NCBI GenBank assembly: GCA_964468045.1
Contig: CAYXTO010000002.1
Coordinates: forward strand, 186,001 to 250,000
Length of the DNA stretch: 64,000 nucleotides
Reading direction: 5' to 3'
Source of the DNA: JAWKXU01 sp964468045
GTDB lineage: Bacteria > Pseudomonadota > Alphaproteobacteria > Sphingomonadales > Sphingomonadaceae
Shown one piece after another: positions 43,586-53,114 of the stretch. The notes beneath the pieces are model-generated. The model worked only from the letters and a program-made list of their open reading frames with translations, was not told where the DNA came from and ran no database searches. Each line of letters begins with the position of its first letter. Position 1 is the first letter of the stretch. A program made the translations under genes and the position numbers.

Positions 43586-45359
43586 GCCGCTGCGCATCGC
43601 GCGTCTGATCGCGCTGGTCCGGCGGGAGACCGGAGGGGATTTCGACAAGGCGGTGCTCCTGCAGACGGTTGGATCATTGACTGAAGCCTTGTCCGTTGCG
43701 CTGCTGATCCCGCTGCTCCACGTGATGGGCAAGGGCGCGGTGCCTCTGACCATACCCTTGATCGGAATCGCGTTCACGCCGTCGCTGCCGCTGGTGCTGG
43801 GTGCGTTTGTCGTGCTGATCGTGCTGCGCTCGCTGGCGCTGGAGCGCAAGGAAGCCTTCAATGCGAGGGTGACCTTCGGTTTTGCCGAACGGATGAGCGC
43901 ACGGCTGTTCGCCGCGCTGGCGGCCACGCGCTGGTCCGCCGTAAGCAATTGGCGAACCGCCGACATGACGCATGTGGTGACGGGAGACAGCGACCGCCTG
44001 CTCCAGACCATCAATCTTCTGCTTTCCTTCATGCAATCGCTGGCGATGGCCGCGATTCTGACCTGCTTGTCGGTGTTCCTGTCATGGCAGATGACGCTGC
44101 TGGCCATGGGGGTCGGGCTGGTGCTTCTGCTGGTGACGCTGCCGGGCCGCGACCAGACCCTTCGGAAGGGTCGCCGGCTGGCCGAGGCGCGCCAGACGCA
44201 GTTCCGGATCACCGACGAATTCTTCAACGGTCTGCGCACCGCCAAGGCCTTCGGGCTGGAGGACCGGCATGTTGCGGCGATGAAAGATATCCTGTGCGAG
44301 ATACGCAACGGCAACGTCGGCTTCGTGGTCGCGCGGGCGCGCAGCACGACGATCTACCAGGTCTCGACCGCGATCGCGCTGGCTGGATTCGTCTGGTTCG
44401 CGCTGAGTTACGCGGGGCTTGGGCTGGCCAAGATCGTGGCGCTTCTGTTCCTGTACATGCGCCTGGCTCCCCGCATCGTCACCTTGCATACCTCGCTGCA
44501 GGAATTGCGGACCCAGATCGGCGGGGTGGAAGCCATGTTCGGAGCCTTGCACGCGGCGGAAAGCAATGCCGAGCAGAATCCGCAGCAATGCCTGCCAACG
44601 CCGCGGTTGCGGCGCTGCCTGCGCCTCCGGGACGTGAGTTACCGGTATCAGGGTGCGGACAGAAACGCGCTTGGCCATATCGATATGGCAATACCTGCGC
44701 ACTCGATCACTGCGCTGGTCGGCCCGACCGGCAGCGGCAAGTCGACCCTGGTCGATCTCATTCTGGGCCTGATCGAGCCGGATCAGGGCGAAATTGCGGT
44801 GGACGATGACGTGCTGGAGGTGGGCAATTGCCAGGGCTGGCGTGGGCGGGTGGCCTATGTTCCGCAGGAAACCTTCCTGTTCAACGCCACCATCGCCGAG
44901 AACCTGCGCCTGGCCCGGCAGGACGCGAGCGAAGCCGAGCTCTGGGCTGCATTGCAGATCGCCGATGCGGCGAATTTCGTGCGGGCGCTTCCCGGCGGGC
45001 TGGAACATCGTATCGGTGATCGCGGCCGTGGGCTTTCCGGGGGCGAGCGCCAGCGCATCGCCATCGCCCGTGCTTTGCTGCGCAAACCGGATCTGCTCAT
45101 TCTCGATGAAGCCACCAGCGCTCTCGACGCGTTGAGCCAGCGGCGCGTCGCCCAGGCGATTGCCGGTTTGCGCGACAGCATGACCGTGGTCGCGGTCGCG
45201 CATCGGCCATCGATGGTCAGCTTTGCCGATCATGTGATCGTGCTCGAGAATGGCGAAGTGACCGCTGCGGGCCCGTTGGACGCCGTGATTGCCAGCGACT
45301 CCGGACATATCAGAGAAGTGATCGACGCCGAGGGGGATTTCGCATATAGCGCTACCTGA
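43566..45359 (+). CDS. lasso peptide D, ABC exporter
   Basis: A 597-residue ABC half-transporter that should export the mature lasso peptide and give self-protection. The N-terminal membrane domain has five or six hydrophobic segments in residues 30-300; the nucleotide-binding domain shows Walker A GPTGSGKST at 386-394, the Q-loop AYVPQETFLF, the signature LSGGERQR from 490 and Walker B LLILDEATSALD. No peptidase C39 domain is present, fitting leader removal by B2. It overlaps the kinase by 20 bases and is the last clear gene of the cluster. Confidence 0.9.
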   Translation: MPAPSPEPLRIARLIALVRRETGGDFDKAVLLQTVGSLTEALSVALLIPLLHVMGKGAVPLTIPLIGIAFTPSLPLVLGAFVVLIVLRSLALERKEAFNARVTFGFAERMSARLFAALAATRWSAVSNWRTADMTHVVTGDSDRLLQTINLLLSFMQSLAMAAILTCLSVFLSWQMTLLAMGVGLVLLLVTLPGRDQTLRKGRRLAEARQTQFRITDEFFNGLRTAKAFGLEDRHVAAMKDILCEIRNGNVGFVVARARSTTIYQVSTAIALAGFVWFALSYAGLGLAKIVALLFLYMRLAPRIVTLHTSLQELRTQIGGVEAMFGALHAAESNAEQNPQQCLPTPRLRRCLRLRDVSYRYQGADRNALGHIDMAIPAHSITALVGPTGSGKSTLVDLILGLIEPDQGEIAVDDDVLEVGNCQGWRGRVAYVPQETFLFNATIAENLRLARQDASEAELWAALQIADAANFVRALPGGLEHRIGDRGRGLSGGERQRIAIARALLRKPDLLILDEATSALDALSQRRVAQAIAGLRDSMTVVAVAHRPSMVSFADHVIVLENGEVTAAGPLDAVIASDSGHIREVIDAEGDFAYSAT

Positions 45360-45415
45360 TCGGCAGGGGCGCCATTTCGAGGAAAAGTCGCACCGCCGGA
45401 GAGGAGCGGTGCCGA

Positions 45416-45667
45416 ATGTCAGACGAGTCGAAGCCGGAAGATGTCCCGGACGATGGTCGGGACGTTTACCAAGGCTTTGCAAATTCGGCGCATAAGGACG
45501 GGCAGGAACCGGACGGAGACTCCCGAATGCCCGCACCCGCCACCCAATCTTCGGTCCGGCAAGGCCAGGTGGGTGCGCCGCCTATCCGTTGGGGATGGTG
45601 GGGTATCGGCCTGGTCTTCAGCCTCGCGCTGTGGTGGCTGATCGCGGCTTTGTCCGGCTGGGTTTAA
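45416..45667 (+). CDS. small acidic protein with one C-terminal membrane segment
   Basis: An 83-residue protein: residues 1-55 are acidic and low-complexity, and residues 59-82 are one hydrophobic Trp-rich helix (WGWWGIGLVFSLALWWLIAA). It starts 56 bases after the exporter stop, with AGGAGCGGTGCCGA upstream. I do not recognise the family. Being last in the lasso direction it could be an immunity or accessory protein, but it could equally belong to the EPS locus. Confidence 0.6.
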   Translation: MSDESKPEDVPDDGRDVYQGFANSAHKDGQEPDGDSRMPAPATQSSVRQGQVGAPPIRWGWWGIGLVFSLALWWLIAALSGWV

Positions 45668-45677
45668 GACGCCGCCC

Positions 45678-47040
45678 TCAATGGACGGCTTCGGCGCGCT
45701 TCACGCCGGAGGCGTCGAGTTGTTCGTCGATATCCTTCAGCAAGAGCTTCAGGGTTGCCTGGTCCGGCGCTTCGGCGCGAGCCACCAGCACTTCCTGGGT
45801 GTTGGAAGCGCGCAACAGCCACCATCCGTTTCTGGCGCTGACCCGTGCGCCGTCAGCGCGGTTCACATCGGCTCCGCTTGCTTCGAGACGCTGCAGCACT
45901 TCGTCGATGACCGCAAACTTCCGGTCTCCCTCCACGTCGAACCGCATCTCCGGCGTATTGACCATCGACGGCATGGCCGATTTGAGCGCGGTGAGCGATC
46001 CGCCCAGCATGTCGATCGCTTCGAGCGAGCGCAAGGCGGCATAGATCGCATCGTCGAAGCCGTACCAGCGGTCGCCGAAGAAGATATGGCCGCTCATCTC
46101 CCCGGCCAGCGGGCTGCCGGTTTCCTTCATCTTGGTCTTGATCAGGCTATGTCCCGTCTTCCACATCAGCGGTTGCGCGCCAAGCTGCGCCAGGCGATCG
46201 TAAAGGGCCTGGCTGGCCTTGACATCGCCGATGACGGTCGCGCCGGGGTGGCGTTGCAGAACCGGTTCGGCCAGGATGGACAGCAATTGGTCGCCCCACA
46301 CGACCCGGCCCAGCGAATCCACCGCGCCGATGCGGTCTCCGTCGCCATCGAACGCGAAGCCGAATTCCAGCTCCTTGGCTGCAACGAGTTCCTTCAGGTC
46401 GGCAAGGTTGTGCTCTTCGGTGGGGTCCGGATGATGGTTGGGGAAATTGCCGTCGATCTCCGTGTAAAGCAGATGATGTTCGCCGGGCAGCACTTCGGCC
46501 AGCCGTTCGATGATCCGGCCCGCCGCGCCGTTGCCGGCATCCCAGGCCATGCGATGCGGCTTGAAGGAAAGCCCGTGCAGGAGACGGTCGAGATAGGCGT
46601 CCTCGATGTCGTGGGAGATGATCTCGCCTTCCCCGTTCTCCCAGTCTCCAGCGGCGGCCACGCGGCCGAGCAGTTGGATATCCTCGCCGAAGAAGCTCCC
46701 ATGCTTCATGACCATCTTGAAGCCGTTGTATTCGGCCGGATTGTGGCTGCCGGTAACCTGGATGCCCGCATCCACCGGCAGCTCCGCTTCGGCATAATAC
46801 AGCATCGGCGTCGGCCCGAGCCCCACTTCGATGACGCTGCAGCCGGTTTGCACCAGCCCCCGGGTAAGGGCGGCCGCCAGCATGGGAGAGGTCAGCCTGC
46901 CATCGTAGCCCAGCGCTACCCGGCTGCCGCCGCGCCTGCGCAGGATCGATCCGAACGACCTGCCGATCGCCCAGGCATCGGCTTCGTCGATGGTCCGACC
47001 GACAACACCGCGTATGTCGTATTCGCGAAGAGCGGAAGGA

Positions 47041-47057
<17 letters not shown>
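45678..47057 (-). CDS. phosphomannomutase/phosphoglucomutase
   Basis: Alpha-D-phosphohexomutase of 459 residues that supplies mannose-1-phosphate or glucose-1-phosphate for EPS precursors. It opens LREYDIRGVVGRTIDEADAW; the phosphoserine loop is VTGSHNPAEYNGFK, the metal loop FAFDGDGDRIGAVDS, the sugar loop GEMSGHIFF and the phosphate-binding loop RASNTQEV at the end. The frame is open further upstream through the assembly gap, but that part is low-complexity and artefactual; ATG 47057 gives the standard length. It lies downstream of the sugar-phosphate transferase on the same strand. Confidence 0.92.
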
Positions 47058-47330
<273 letters not shown>

Positions 47331-48234
47331 AAGCAGATGGACACGTTCAATGCGAGCGATTGCCGCCGGGCATAGAAGGAATCCAGCCTGACCCGCCGGG
47401 CATAGGATACGTCGTTTCGCCCGCTCACCTGCCACAGGCCGGTAAGCCCGGGGCGGACCGTGCAATAGGCCGCAAAGCGCGAACCGTAGCGAACGATTTC
47501 GCCCTGAACGATCGGGCGTGGCCCGACGATGCTCATATGCCCGATCAGCACGTTGAACAGCTGGGGCAACTCATCCAGGCTCGTCCTGCGAAGGAATTCG
47601 CCGATTGCCGTTATTCGCGGATCATGCCTGAGCTTCTGATCCCTTTCCCATTCAAGTCGGGCCTCTTCCGATTCCGCCAGCAGGCGTTCGAGCTGCTGCT
47701 GCGCGTCCGGCACCATGGTGCGGAACTTGAGGCAGGGGAACAGCTGGCCATCGCGCCCCACACGTTGCTGGCAGAACAGGCCCGGGCCGGAGCTGGTTGC
47801 CTTGACCAGCAGGAAGACGGTGATCATCAGGGGAAGGAAAAGGATGATCGCGACCAGGGAAACCAGGACGTCGAAACCGCGCACCGCCCATTCGGACGAG
47901 ATATCGGTTCTCCGCGTCGTCTGGTGGCTGGATAATCTTTGCGGTGTAGCGACGACTTCCGGCGCAAGCTTTGCGATCACAGGGTGAGGTTGCAACGAAA
48001 TCCTGAGAGAATCTGGTTCCCAATCGCCCTGTGGGGCAAAAATAACGCTGGGCGGCTCCCGGTTGCCGCTGGAATACGATTCGAGAACTGGCATAAAAAT
48101 TCTCCAAACCGGATAAAAAATGCCACTGCCGCCAGATCGACGGCGCTGCCCCCGGGCACCGCTCGACTACCCCCTTCGAATCCTTGCTGTGGTAAAGATT
48201 ATCCTACCTCGACTTCAGGTCAATCAAAAATTTG

Positions 48235-48243
48235 TGCGTCGCA
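48235..48243. promoter_or_regulatory. TGCRNYGCA palindrome, copy 8
   Basis: TGCGTCGCA, flanks TTTG and TCAT, 141 bases upstream of the initiating transferase. Core and left flank are identical to the lasso precursor copy at 39731. Confidence 0.58.
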
Positions 48244-48337
48244 TCATTTATACAAAAAAGGCAGTATTGCAGCCTTATTAGCCTTCGCATGTGCAAAAAA
48301 TAAGACAGGTGGAGGGATTGTTGCCATGCAGATATAA

Positions 48338-48346
48338 TGCGCTGCA
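48338..48346. promoter_or_regulatory. TGCRNYGCA palindrome, copy 9
   Basis: TGCGCTGCA with right flank GCAT. A half-matching element (GCTGCAGCG) follows 18 bases downstream and TATGTCGCAGCAT after that. Confidence 0.52.
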
Positions 48347-48434
48347 GCATCCCTTCATGCTGCAGCGATATGTCGCAGCATCAGACACTCGGGCAATCAA
48401 GGCGGATTTGCGGCTCGGGGAGCCTATATGGTTA

Positions 48435-48992
48435 TTAGAAAAGGCGCTCGGACACGCGAATCGTATCGCCTGGCTGCACGGGTGTGCTGCCTTCCAGGCG
48501 GTAAGCGACTTCGTCTCCGCCCGACTTGTGGCGGATATATATCCTCTTCTTATCCGCGCGATAGGTAAAGCCCCCGGCCCTCGCGACTGCGCTGAACACT
48601 GTAAGGCCGTCGGCGAACGGATATTCACCGGGCTTATTGACCTCGCCGAGAATGTAATAGGGCCGGTAATTGGCGACTTCGACCGTTACGCTGGGATTGT
48701 TGACGAAGCCGTCGGCCAGCCCCTCGCTGATTTCCTTCTCGAATTCCTGAAGCGTCCTGCCCGCGGCGGAAACTTCTCCGATCAGCGGGAAGGCGACATT
48801 GCCCTGGCCGTTCACCGGAAATTCTCCGGTAAGCCGTTCCTCGCCGTAAACCGTTATCTTCAACTGGTCGCCGATCCCCAGGCGATAGGTTGCCTGTTCC
48901 GGGGTGAGGCTCAAGGTGGGCAGGTCGCCGCTGGAAGCGCAACCGGTGAGAAGAAGGACGGCAAAAGCGGCAGCTACGAATGTCTTTTTCAT
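48435..48992 (-). CDS. polysaccharide export lipoprotein, Wza-like
   Basis: Short Wza/GumB-type export protein of 185 residues. The lipoprotein signal is MKKTFVAAAFAVLLLTGC with the lipobox LTGC; the poly-export domain follows (YRLGIGDQLKITVYGEERLTGEF, then GNVAFPLIGEVSAAGRTLQEF) and one SLBB-like unit (YYILGEVNKPGEYPFADGLTV). It lacks the C-terminal outer-membrane helix region of the 380-residue Escherichia coli Wza, so the outer-membrane barrel at 35964 may supply the channel. ATG 48992 shares its A with the upstream manA stop (TAATG), with AGGAG just before. Confidence 0.92.
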   Translation of the reverse strand: MKKTFVAAAFAVLLLTGCASSGDLPTLSLTPEQATYRLGIGDQLKITVYGEERLTGEFPVNGQGNVAFPLIGEVSAAGRTLQEFEKEISEGLADGFVNNPSVTVEVANYRPYYILGEVNKPGEYPFADGLTVFSAVARAGGFTYRADKKRIYIRHKSGGDEVAYRLEGSTPVQPGDTIRVSERLF

Positions 48993-49813
48993 TATGAAGC
49001 TCCTGCTCGGTGAGGCATGCCGATGGGCCGGGCGGAACGGGCCACCAGCAAGGATGCGCCGGGTTCGGCCCGCCAGCATAGCGGATTGTCGGTGGCGACG
49101 CACTCTCCCGGGGCGGCCGCCAGGTCGCCAAGATGCAAGGCGCCGCCGATCGGGATCAGGAAGGTTGGACCGAAACCTTCGGGTACCCGGATTTCCCCAT
49201 GGCAGAAGGCAAGCCGGAAATAGGGGCCTTCGACCAGCTGCTGGGAATGCGTTCCGGTGACATGCTGATGCAGGGAAGGCGGATAGGGCGTTGCCCGCGC
49301 CACCGCGACGGCATCATCGAGGTGCAGTTCGCGCGGGCGCCCGTAATCGTAGAGCCGATAGGTGACATCGCTGTTCTGCTGGACCTCGACCAGGGTGATG
49401 CCCGCGCCGATCGCATGGATCGTGCCCGCGGGAATATAGAAGAAGTCCCCGGCCTGCACCGGCTTCCAGTCCATCAGCGCCTCGATCTCGCCGCTCGACG
49501 CCGCTTCGCGTACTTCCTCAGGGGGCAGGCTCTGCTTCAGGCCGATCCCCAGGCAGGCGCCCGGTTCCGCCCCGGTCACGAACCAGCATTCCTCCTTGCC
49601 GCGCGGCAGGCCCCGCTCGCTTGCCTGAGCGTCATTCGGGTGAACCTGGACCGACAGTTTCTCGCTGGTGAAGATATGCTTGACCAGCAGATCCTCGCCA
49701 TCGGGAGGCGGGGGGAACCAGACTTCGCCGATCTTGCGCCCGCCGGTGGAAAAATGACCGGGCAGGTCCGTCCGCCCCCAGGGCTTCTCCACGAAAACGG
49801 TTTCGAGCTTCAT
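48992..49813 (-). CDS. manA: mannose-6-phosphate isomerase, class I, copy 1
   Basis: Interconverts fructose-6-phosphate and mannose-6-phosphate, feeding GDP-mannose. The 273-residue cupin enzyme has EKPWGRTDLPGHF near the start, KLSVQVHPNDAQA (zinc-binding histidine), FFYIPAGTIHAIGAGI and the arginine motif LYDYGRPRELHLDD. It starts at ATG 49813; a much longer open frame extends upstream to 50836 but runs antisense through the Crp-type gene and is not coding. It is translationally coupled to wza and divergent from the Crp/Fnr gene. It is a paralogue of 55966-56781. Confidence 0.92.
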   Translation of the reverse strand: MKLETVFVEKPWGRTDLPGHFSTGGRKIGEVWFPPPPDGEDLLVKHIFTSEKLSVQVHPNDAQASERGLPRGKEECWFVTGAEPGACLGIGLKQSLPPEEVREAASSGEIEALMDWKPVQAGDFFYIPAGTIHAIGAGITLVEVQQNSDVTYRLYDYGRPRELHLDDAVAVARATPYPPSLHQHVTGTHSQQLVEGPYFRLAFCHGEIRVPEGFGPTFLIPIGGALHLGDLAAAPGECVATDNPLCWRAEPGASLLVARSARPIGMPHRAGAS

Positions 49814-49940
49814 GAGCGCCCCTTTCGCGCTGCCGCTCGCGCAAAGGATATCTGCATTCCTACAGGCACGGACCTGTTCGATACTACCACGGGTTGACCT
49901 GGCCTCGATGAATCCTGGAAGGAAGGTAGCATAGTGATTG

Positions 49941-49967
49941 TGCGCCGCAATAATATTTTGCACTGCA
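49941..49967. promoter_or_regulatory. tandem TGCRNYGCA palindromes, copies 10 and 11
   Basis: TGCGCCGCA at 49941-49949 and TGCACTGCA at 49959-49967, 18 bases start to start, with a right-half match another 18 bases on (49977). They sit in the 288-base divergent region between manA/wza (minus) and the Crp/Fnr regulator (plus). Confidence 0.62.
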
Positions 49968-50101
49968 CAATTTATCCGTCGTGCAGCACCGTTCGTCGCG
50001 GTTCGTGCGGGTGCGGCAGGCGGGTCGAGCGCCATTGTCCGGTGGGCGTACCGTGCTAGAACGAAGCGTCTCCGGGACCAGAAGGGCGCCGCGCCAAGGC
50101 C

Positions 50102-50809
50102 ATGCAGCCGGTATTCAACCTGCACAATTTCTATGACGGGCTTCCCCTGGCCGTGCGCGACGAATTCGATCGGGTCAGCCGCTATCGTAATCTCGAAGCG
50201 GGCGCGGTGGTGGTCCGCACCGGGGACCGCAGGGACAGCCTGCACCAGCTTGTCGAAGGCCAGATAAAATATTGCTCCTTCGACCGGGCGGGGCGCGAAA
50301 CCGTGTCGGCCACCATGAAGCCGGGCGACTGGATTGGTCTGTCCGAAGTCTTTGCGGGCATTCCCGCGCTGGTCGATGCGGTGGCCGTCACGCCCGCGCG
50401 GCTCAGGACGATCGCCCGGCAGGATTTCGAATCCCTGCTGGATCGCCATCCGATCATCGCGCGCAAGCTGTTGCGCCTTTTCAGCCTGCGCTTCAGCATC
50501 ATGTATCGCACCGCGCAGGACCGGCACCAGCTGACGCTGAGGGAACGTTTGCTCAAGCTGCTTCATCTCCTGTCGTTCGAGGAGGATCAGGGCAGGGCGC
50601 CCGGTGCCGCGGTCCTGATCCGGGCGTCCCAGGAAGATCTGGCCAAGATGCTCGCCGCCTCCCGCCAGACCCTCAACCGGCTGCTGCGCCAGTTCGAGCG
50701 GGAAGGGCTGGTGGAGCTGGGCTATCGCAGCATTTGCCTGCCCCGGCCGGAACGGCTGGAGCAGGATTACGCGGATCTGTTCGGAACGGGCGAGGCGCCC
50801 GGCTTTTGA
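50102..50809 (+). CDS. Crp/Fnr family transcriptional regulator
   Basis: A 235-residue regulator: a cyclic-nucleotide-type beta-barrel (EAGAVVVRTGDRRDSLHQLVEG, MKPGDWIGLSEVFAG), a long dimer helix (RKLLRLFSLRFSIMYRTAQD) and a C-terminal helix-turn-helix (SQEDLAKMLAASRQTLNRLLRQ). The recognition helix reads SRQTLNR where Crp has SRETVGR, so its operator should differ from the Crp box. There are no cysteine clusters for an Fe-S cluster. It is divergent from the manA-wza operon across a tandem palindrome, which makes it a candidate regulator of the EPS and lasso promoters. That link is inference. Confidence 0.9.
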   Translation: MQPVFNLHNFYDGLPLAVRDEFDRVSRYRNLEAGAVVVRTGDRRDSLHQLVEGQIKYCSFDRAGRETVSATMKPGDWIGLSEVFAGIPALVDAVAVTPARLRTIARQDFESLLDRHPIIARKLLRLFSLRFSIMYRTAQDRHQLTLRERLLKLLHLLSFEEDQGRAPGAAVLIRASQEDLAKMLAASRQTLNRLLRQFEREGLVELGYRSICLPRPERLEQDYADLFGTGEAPGF

Positions 50810-50926
50810 AGAGCCGATCAGGCAATTGTCGCCCATGCGACAATCTTTGCGCCGACTCCTGGGTTAGGAAGCGGCCAGCGAAGCAGGGCCGCGCAATGGC
50901 CCGCCATTGACGGAGGATGTCCAGCC

Positions 50927-51874
50927 ATGCTGCTCGAGAAAGTCACCAGCGATTGCGCCCCGCTCGATCCCGCCGACGATGGCCGCCACCCGCTGCCGAA
51001 TGAACCGCTGGCCCGCGAATCGCTCGTTTTCTGCATCGAGCTGCCGGAGGAGCAGCTGGCGTTCTGGGTCTATCCGCGCGTGACGGGGGACGGGTTGGCC
51101 GGCGGCACGGTCTGCGCCTTCGGGCCGGCGGTGGAGGGCGGTTCGATCTTCGAGAGCTTCCGCAACATACCGGTGCCGGATACGGCGGATTTCGTGGACT
51201 GGGACGCGGGCGGGGTGCGGCTCAAGCTGCCCGATCCGCTGCGCCGCGCCGAAGTGTCGTTCACCGGCGAAAGGATCAGCACCGAATTCACCTTCGACGC
51301 CATCCATCCGGCTTACAGCTATGCGTCCCATCCCGATGGCTGCCCGCCCTATTTCGCGCTCAACCGCTTCGAGCAGGGCGGCAAGGTAAAGGGCTGGATC
51401 AAGGTCGACGGCAAGGAATACCGCTTCGACGGGATCGGCCAGCGCGACCACAGCTGGGGCACCCGCAACTGGGGGGTGAATTATCACTACAAGTGGTTCC
51501 ACGCCACGCGCGAGGACATGAGCGTCCACTTCTTCAAGATGGAATATCTCGGCCGCCACCTGATCCGGGGCTATGTCTTCAAGGACGGCCACATGTCCCA
51601 GATCACCGATGTGAACGTGATCGATTTCGAGCTGGACGTGGACATGATCCACAAGGCGATCGAAGTCTCGATCAAGGATCAGGCCGGGCGGACCACCCAT
51701 GTGACAGGCGCCTATTTCGGGCACCGCGTCTATCCGATCGACGAGCTCAACATCCTCAACGAGGTCGCGATGACCACGGTGATCGACGGCCGGCCGGCGG
51801 TGGGCTGGTGCGAGTTCTACTGGGACAGCCGCTATCTCGATCACATGAAGAAATTCCCCGAACTGCGCCGCTGA
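50927..51874 (+). CDS. CrtC/AttH-like (lipocalin-like) protein, paralogue 1
   Basis: A 315-residue protein of the broad AttH/hydroxyneurosporene-hydratase-like class (DUF7064/7065 type). The hallmark is IGQRDHSWGTRNWG near 170, also present as TMDHSWGDRCEIG in the paralogue at 53602; the rest is beta-rich (FALNRFEQGGKVKGWIKVDG and similar). No signal peptide is seen. It begins a four-gene, overlap-coupled operon after GGAGGATGTCCAGCC. CrtC hydrates isoprenoid double bonds, so a lipid or terpenoid ligand is conceivable; no function is established by the sequence. Confidence 0.75.
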   Translation: MLLEKVTSDCAPLDPADDGRHPLPNEPLARESLVFCIELPEEQLAFWVYPRVTGDGLAGGTVCAFGPAVEGGSIFESFRNIPVPDTADFVDWDAGGVRLKLPDPLRRAEVSFTGERISTEFTFDAIHPAYSYASHPDGCPPYFALNRFEQGGKVKGWIKVDGKEYRFDGIGQRDHSWGTRNWGVNYHYKWFHATREDMSVHFFKMEYLGRHLIRGYVFKDGHMSQITDVNVIDFELDVDMIHKAIEVSIKDQAGRTTHVTGAYFGHRVYPIDELNILNEVAMTTVIDGRPAVGWCEFYWDSRYLDHMKKFPELRR

Positions 51875-51875
51875 C

Positions 51876-53114
51876 ATGGCCGCCGCACCGCAGGATACGC
51901 GCCAGCAGCCGTCCGACGCCTTCATAGAGGATCTGCGCCGGCGCTATCCCACCGAGGCGGAGATCGACCGGGTGCTGACCCGCAAGATGCGCCAGCGGGG
52001 CGGGGTGCCGCACCAGCCGGTGACGCTGGCGCAATTGACGCGATCCCTCGAGAGCCTGCTGCGGCGGGAGCTGGACCGGCCCTTCACCGTTGCCAACGCG
52101 CGGTGGATGACCGGCGGTTCCTCCAAGCTGCAAGCGGCTTTCGACCTGGAGTGGCATGGGGCGGCAGGTGACGAGCCGCTCCATGTCACTCCTATGGTCC
52201 TGCGGATGAGCCCCGCGGAATCGATCGTGGAAAGCTCGCGCCGCCGCGAGTTCGAGATGATCCGCGCGCTCTCGGGCCTCATCCCGGTGCCGGAATGCTA
52301 TTGGGAGGACGAGGACGCGGAGATCTTCCCCTATCCCGCGCTGGTGTTCGGCCTGGCGCCGGGGGTAGCCAAGCCGGCGTCCGACACGTCGCAGCAAGTG
52401 ACCGGGCTGGGCATCAACTATGGCCCGGCGCTGCGACCCGCCGTGACCGCCGCCTTCATGGAAGGGCTGGCCCGGTTCCACACCGCGGATATCGCGGCGC
52501 TGCATCTGCCTTCCTTCGAAATCCCCCGCACCGGCACCAATGAAGGCATCCTGAAGCAGGTCGCGATGTGGCGGCGGATCTGGAGCGAGGACCGGGGCGA
52601 GGACGAGCCGCTGTTCACGCTGACCGCCAACTGGCTGGAAGACCACGCCCCGGTGCTGGACCATGCCTCGATCATCCATGGCGATTGCCGCAGCGGCAAT
52701 TTCCTGATCGACGAGGCGGACGGCCGCATCACCGCCTGGCTGGACTGGGAGCTGACCGTGATCGGCGACCGGCATCAGGACCTGACCTGGGCGACTTCGC
52801 TGGCCTATGCACATACGGCGGAGGACGGGAAAACCCTGCTCGTGAACGGGATGCTCCCGATCGAGCAATTCTACGCCGCCTATGAAAAGGCCACGGGCCT
52901 GCCGGTCGACCAGTCCCGCATCCTTTATTACCGCGTCTATAATGCTTGGGTCGCGGCGATCGTCTGCATGGGCACCGCCTATCGCGCGGCCAGGGGCGGC
53001 AAGTCGCATCAGGATGTAGTGCTGACTTGGCTCAACGGCATCGGCGGGATGCTGATGGCGCAGCTCCGGCATTCGCTGGCTGAGGCCATGGCAGCGCGAG
53101 GAGATGGCCGATGA
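51876..53114 (+). CDS. phosphotransferase family protein (APH/choline-kinase fold)
   Basis: A 412-residue kinase-fold protein. The catalytic loop is IIHGDCRSGNFLID (HGDxxxxN) near 267-280 and the metal-binding motif is TAWLDWELTVIGD (DWE) shortly after; the N-lobe has FTVANARWMTGGSSKLQAAF. Members of this branch often sit beside acyl-CoA dehydrogenases in lipid and steroid catabolism and may phosphorylate hydroxylated acyl intermediates. It starts one base after the previous stop and overlaps the next gene by four bases. Confidence 0.85.
   Translation: MAAAPQDTRQQPSDAFIEDLRRRYPTEAEIDRVLTRKMRQRGGVPHQPVTLAQLTRSLESLLRRELDRPFTVANARWMTGGSSKLQAAFDLEWHGAAGDEPLHVTPMVLRMSPAESIVESSRRREFEMIRALSGLIPVPECYWEDEDAEIFPYPALVFGLAPGVAKPASDTSQQVTGLGINYGPALRPAVTAAFMEGLARFHTADIAALHLPSFEIPRTGTNEGILKQVAMWRRIWSEDRGEDEPLFTLTANWLEDHAPVLDHASIIHGDCRSGNFLIDEADGRITAWLDWELTVIGDRHQDLTWATSLAYAHTAEDGKTLLVNGMLPIEQFYAAYEKATGLPVDQSRILYYRVYNAWVAAIVCMGTAYRAARGGKSHQDVVLTWLNGIGGMLMAQLRHSLAEAMAARGDGR

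Larger units (their letters stand above)
48095..48434. other. 340-base AT-rich intergenic region with palindromes
   Basis: Between wza and the initiating transferase, both on the minus strand. It holds two perfect palindrome copies (48235 and 48338) and two degenerate ones near 48356-48366 and 48369-48377, so it is most likely the promoter of the transferase/phosphohexomutase operon. No coding frame is supported. Confidence 0.6.

Noticed and set aside
38390..45667. TonB receptor or lasso isopeptidase expected in a proteobacterial lasso cluster
   Set aside because: Neither is present; the cluster ends in an ABC exporter and a small membrane protein.
48992..50836. A 614-residue minus-strand frame fusing manA to a long N-terminal part
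   Set aside because: The extra part runs antisense to a clear Crp/Fnr gene and has no family similarity; manA has its own start at 49813.
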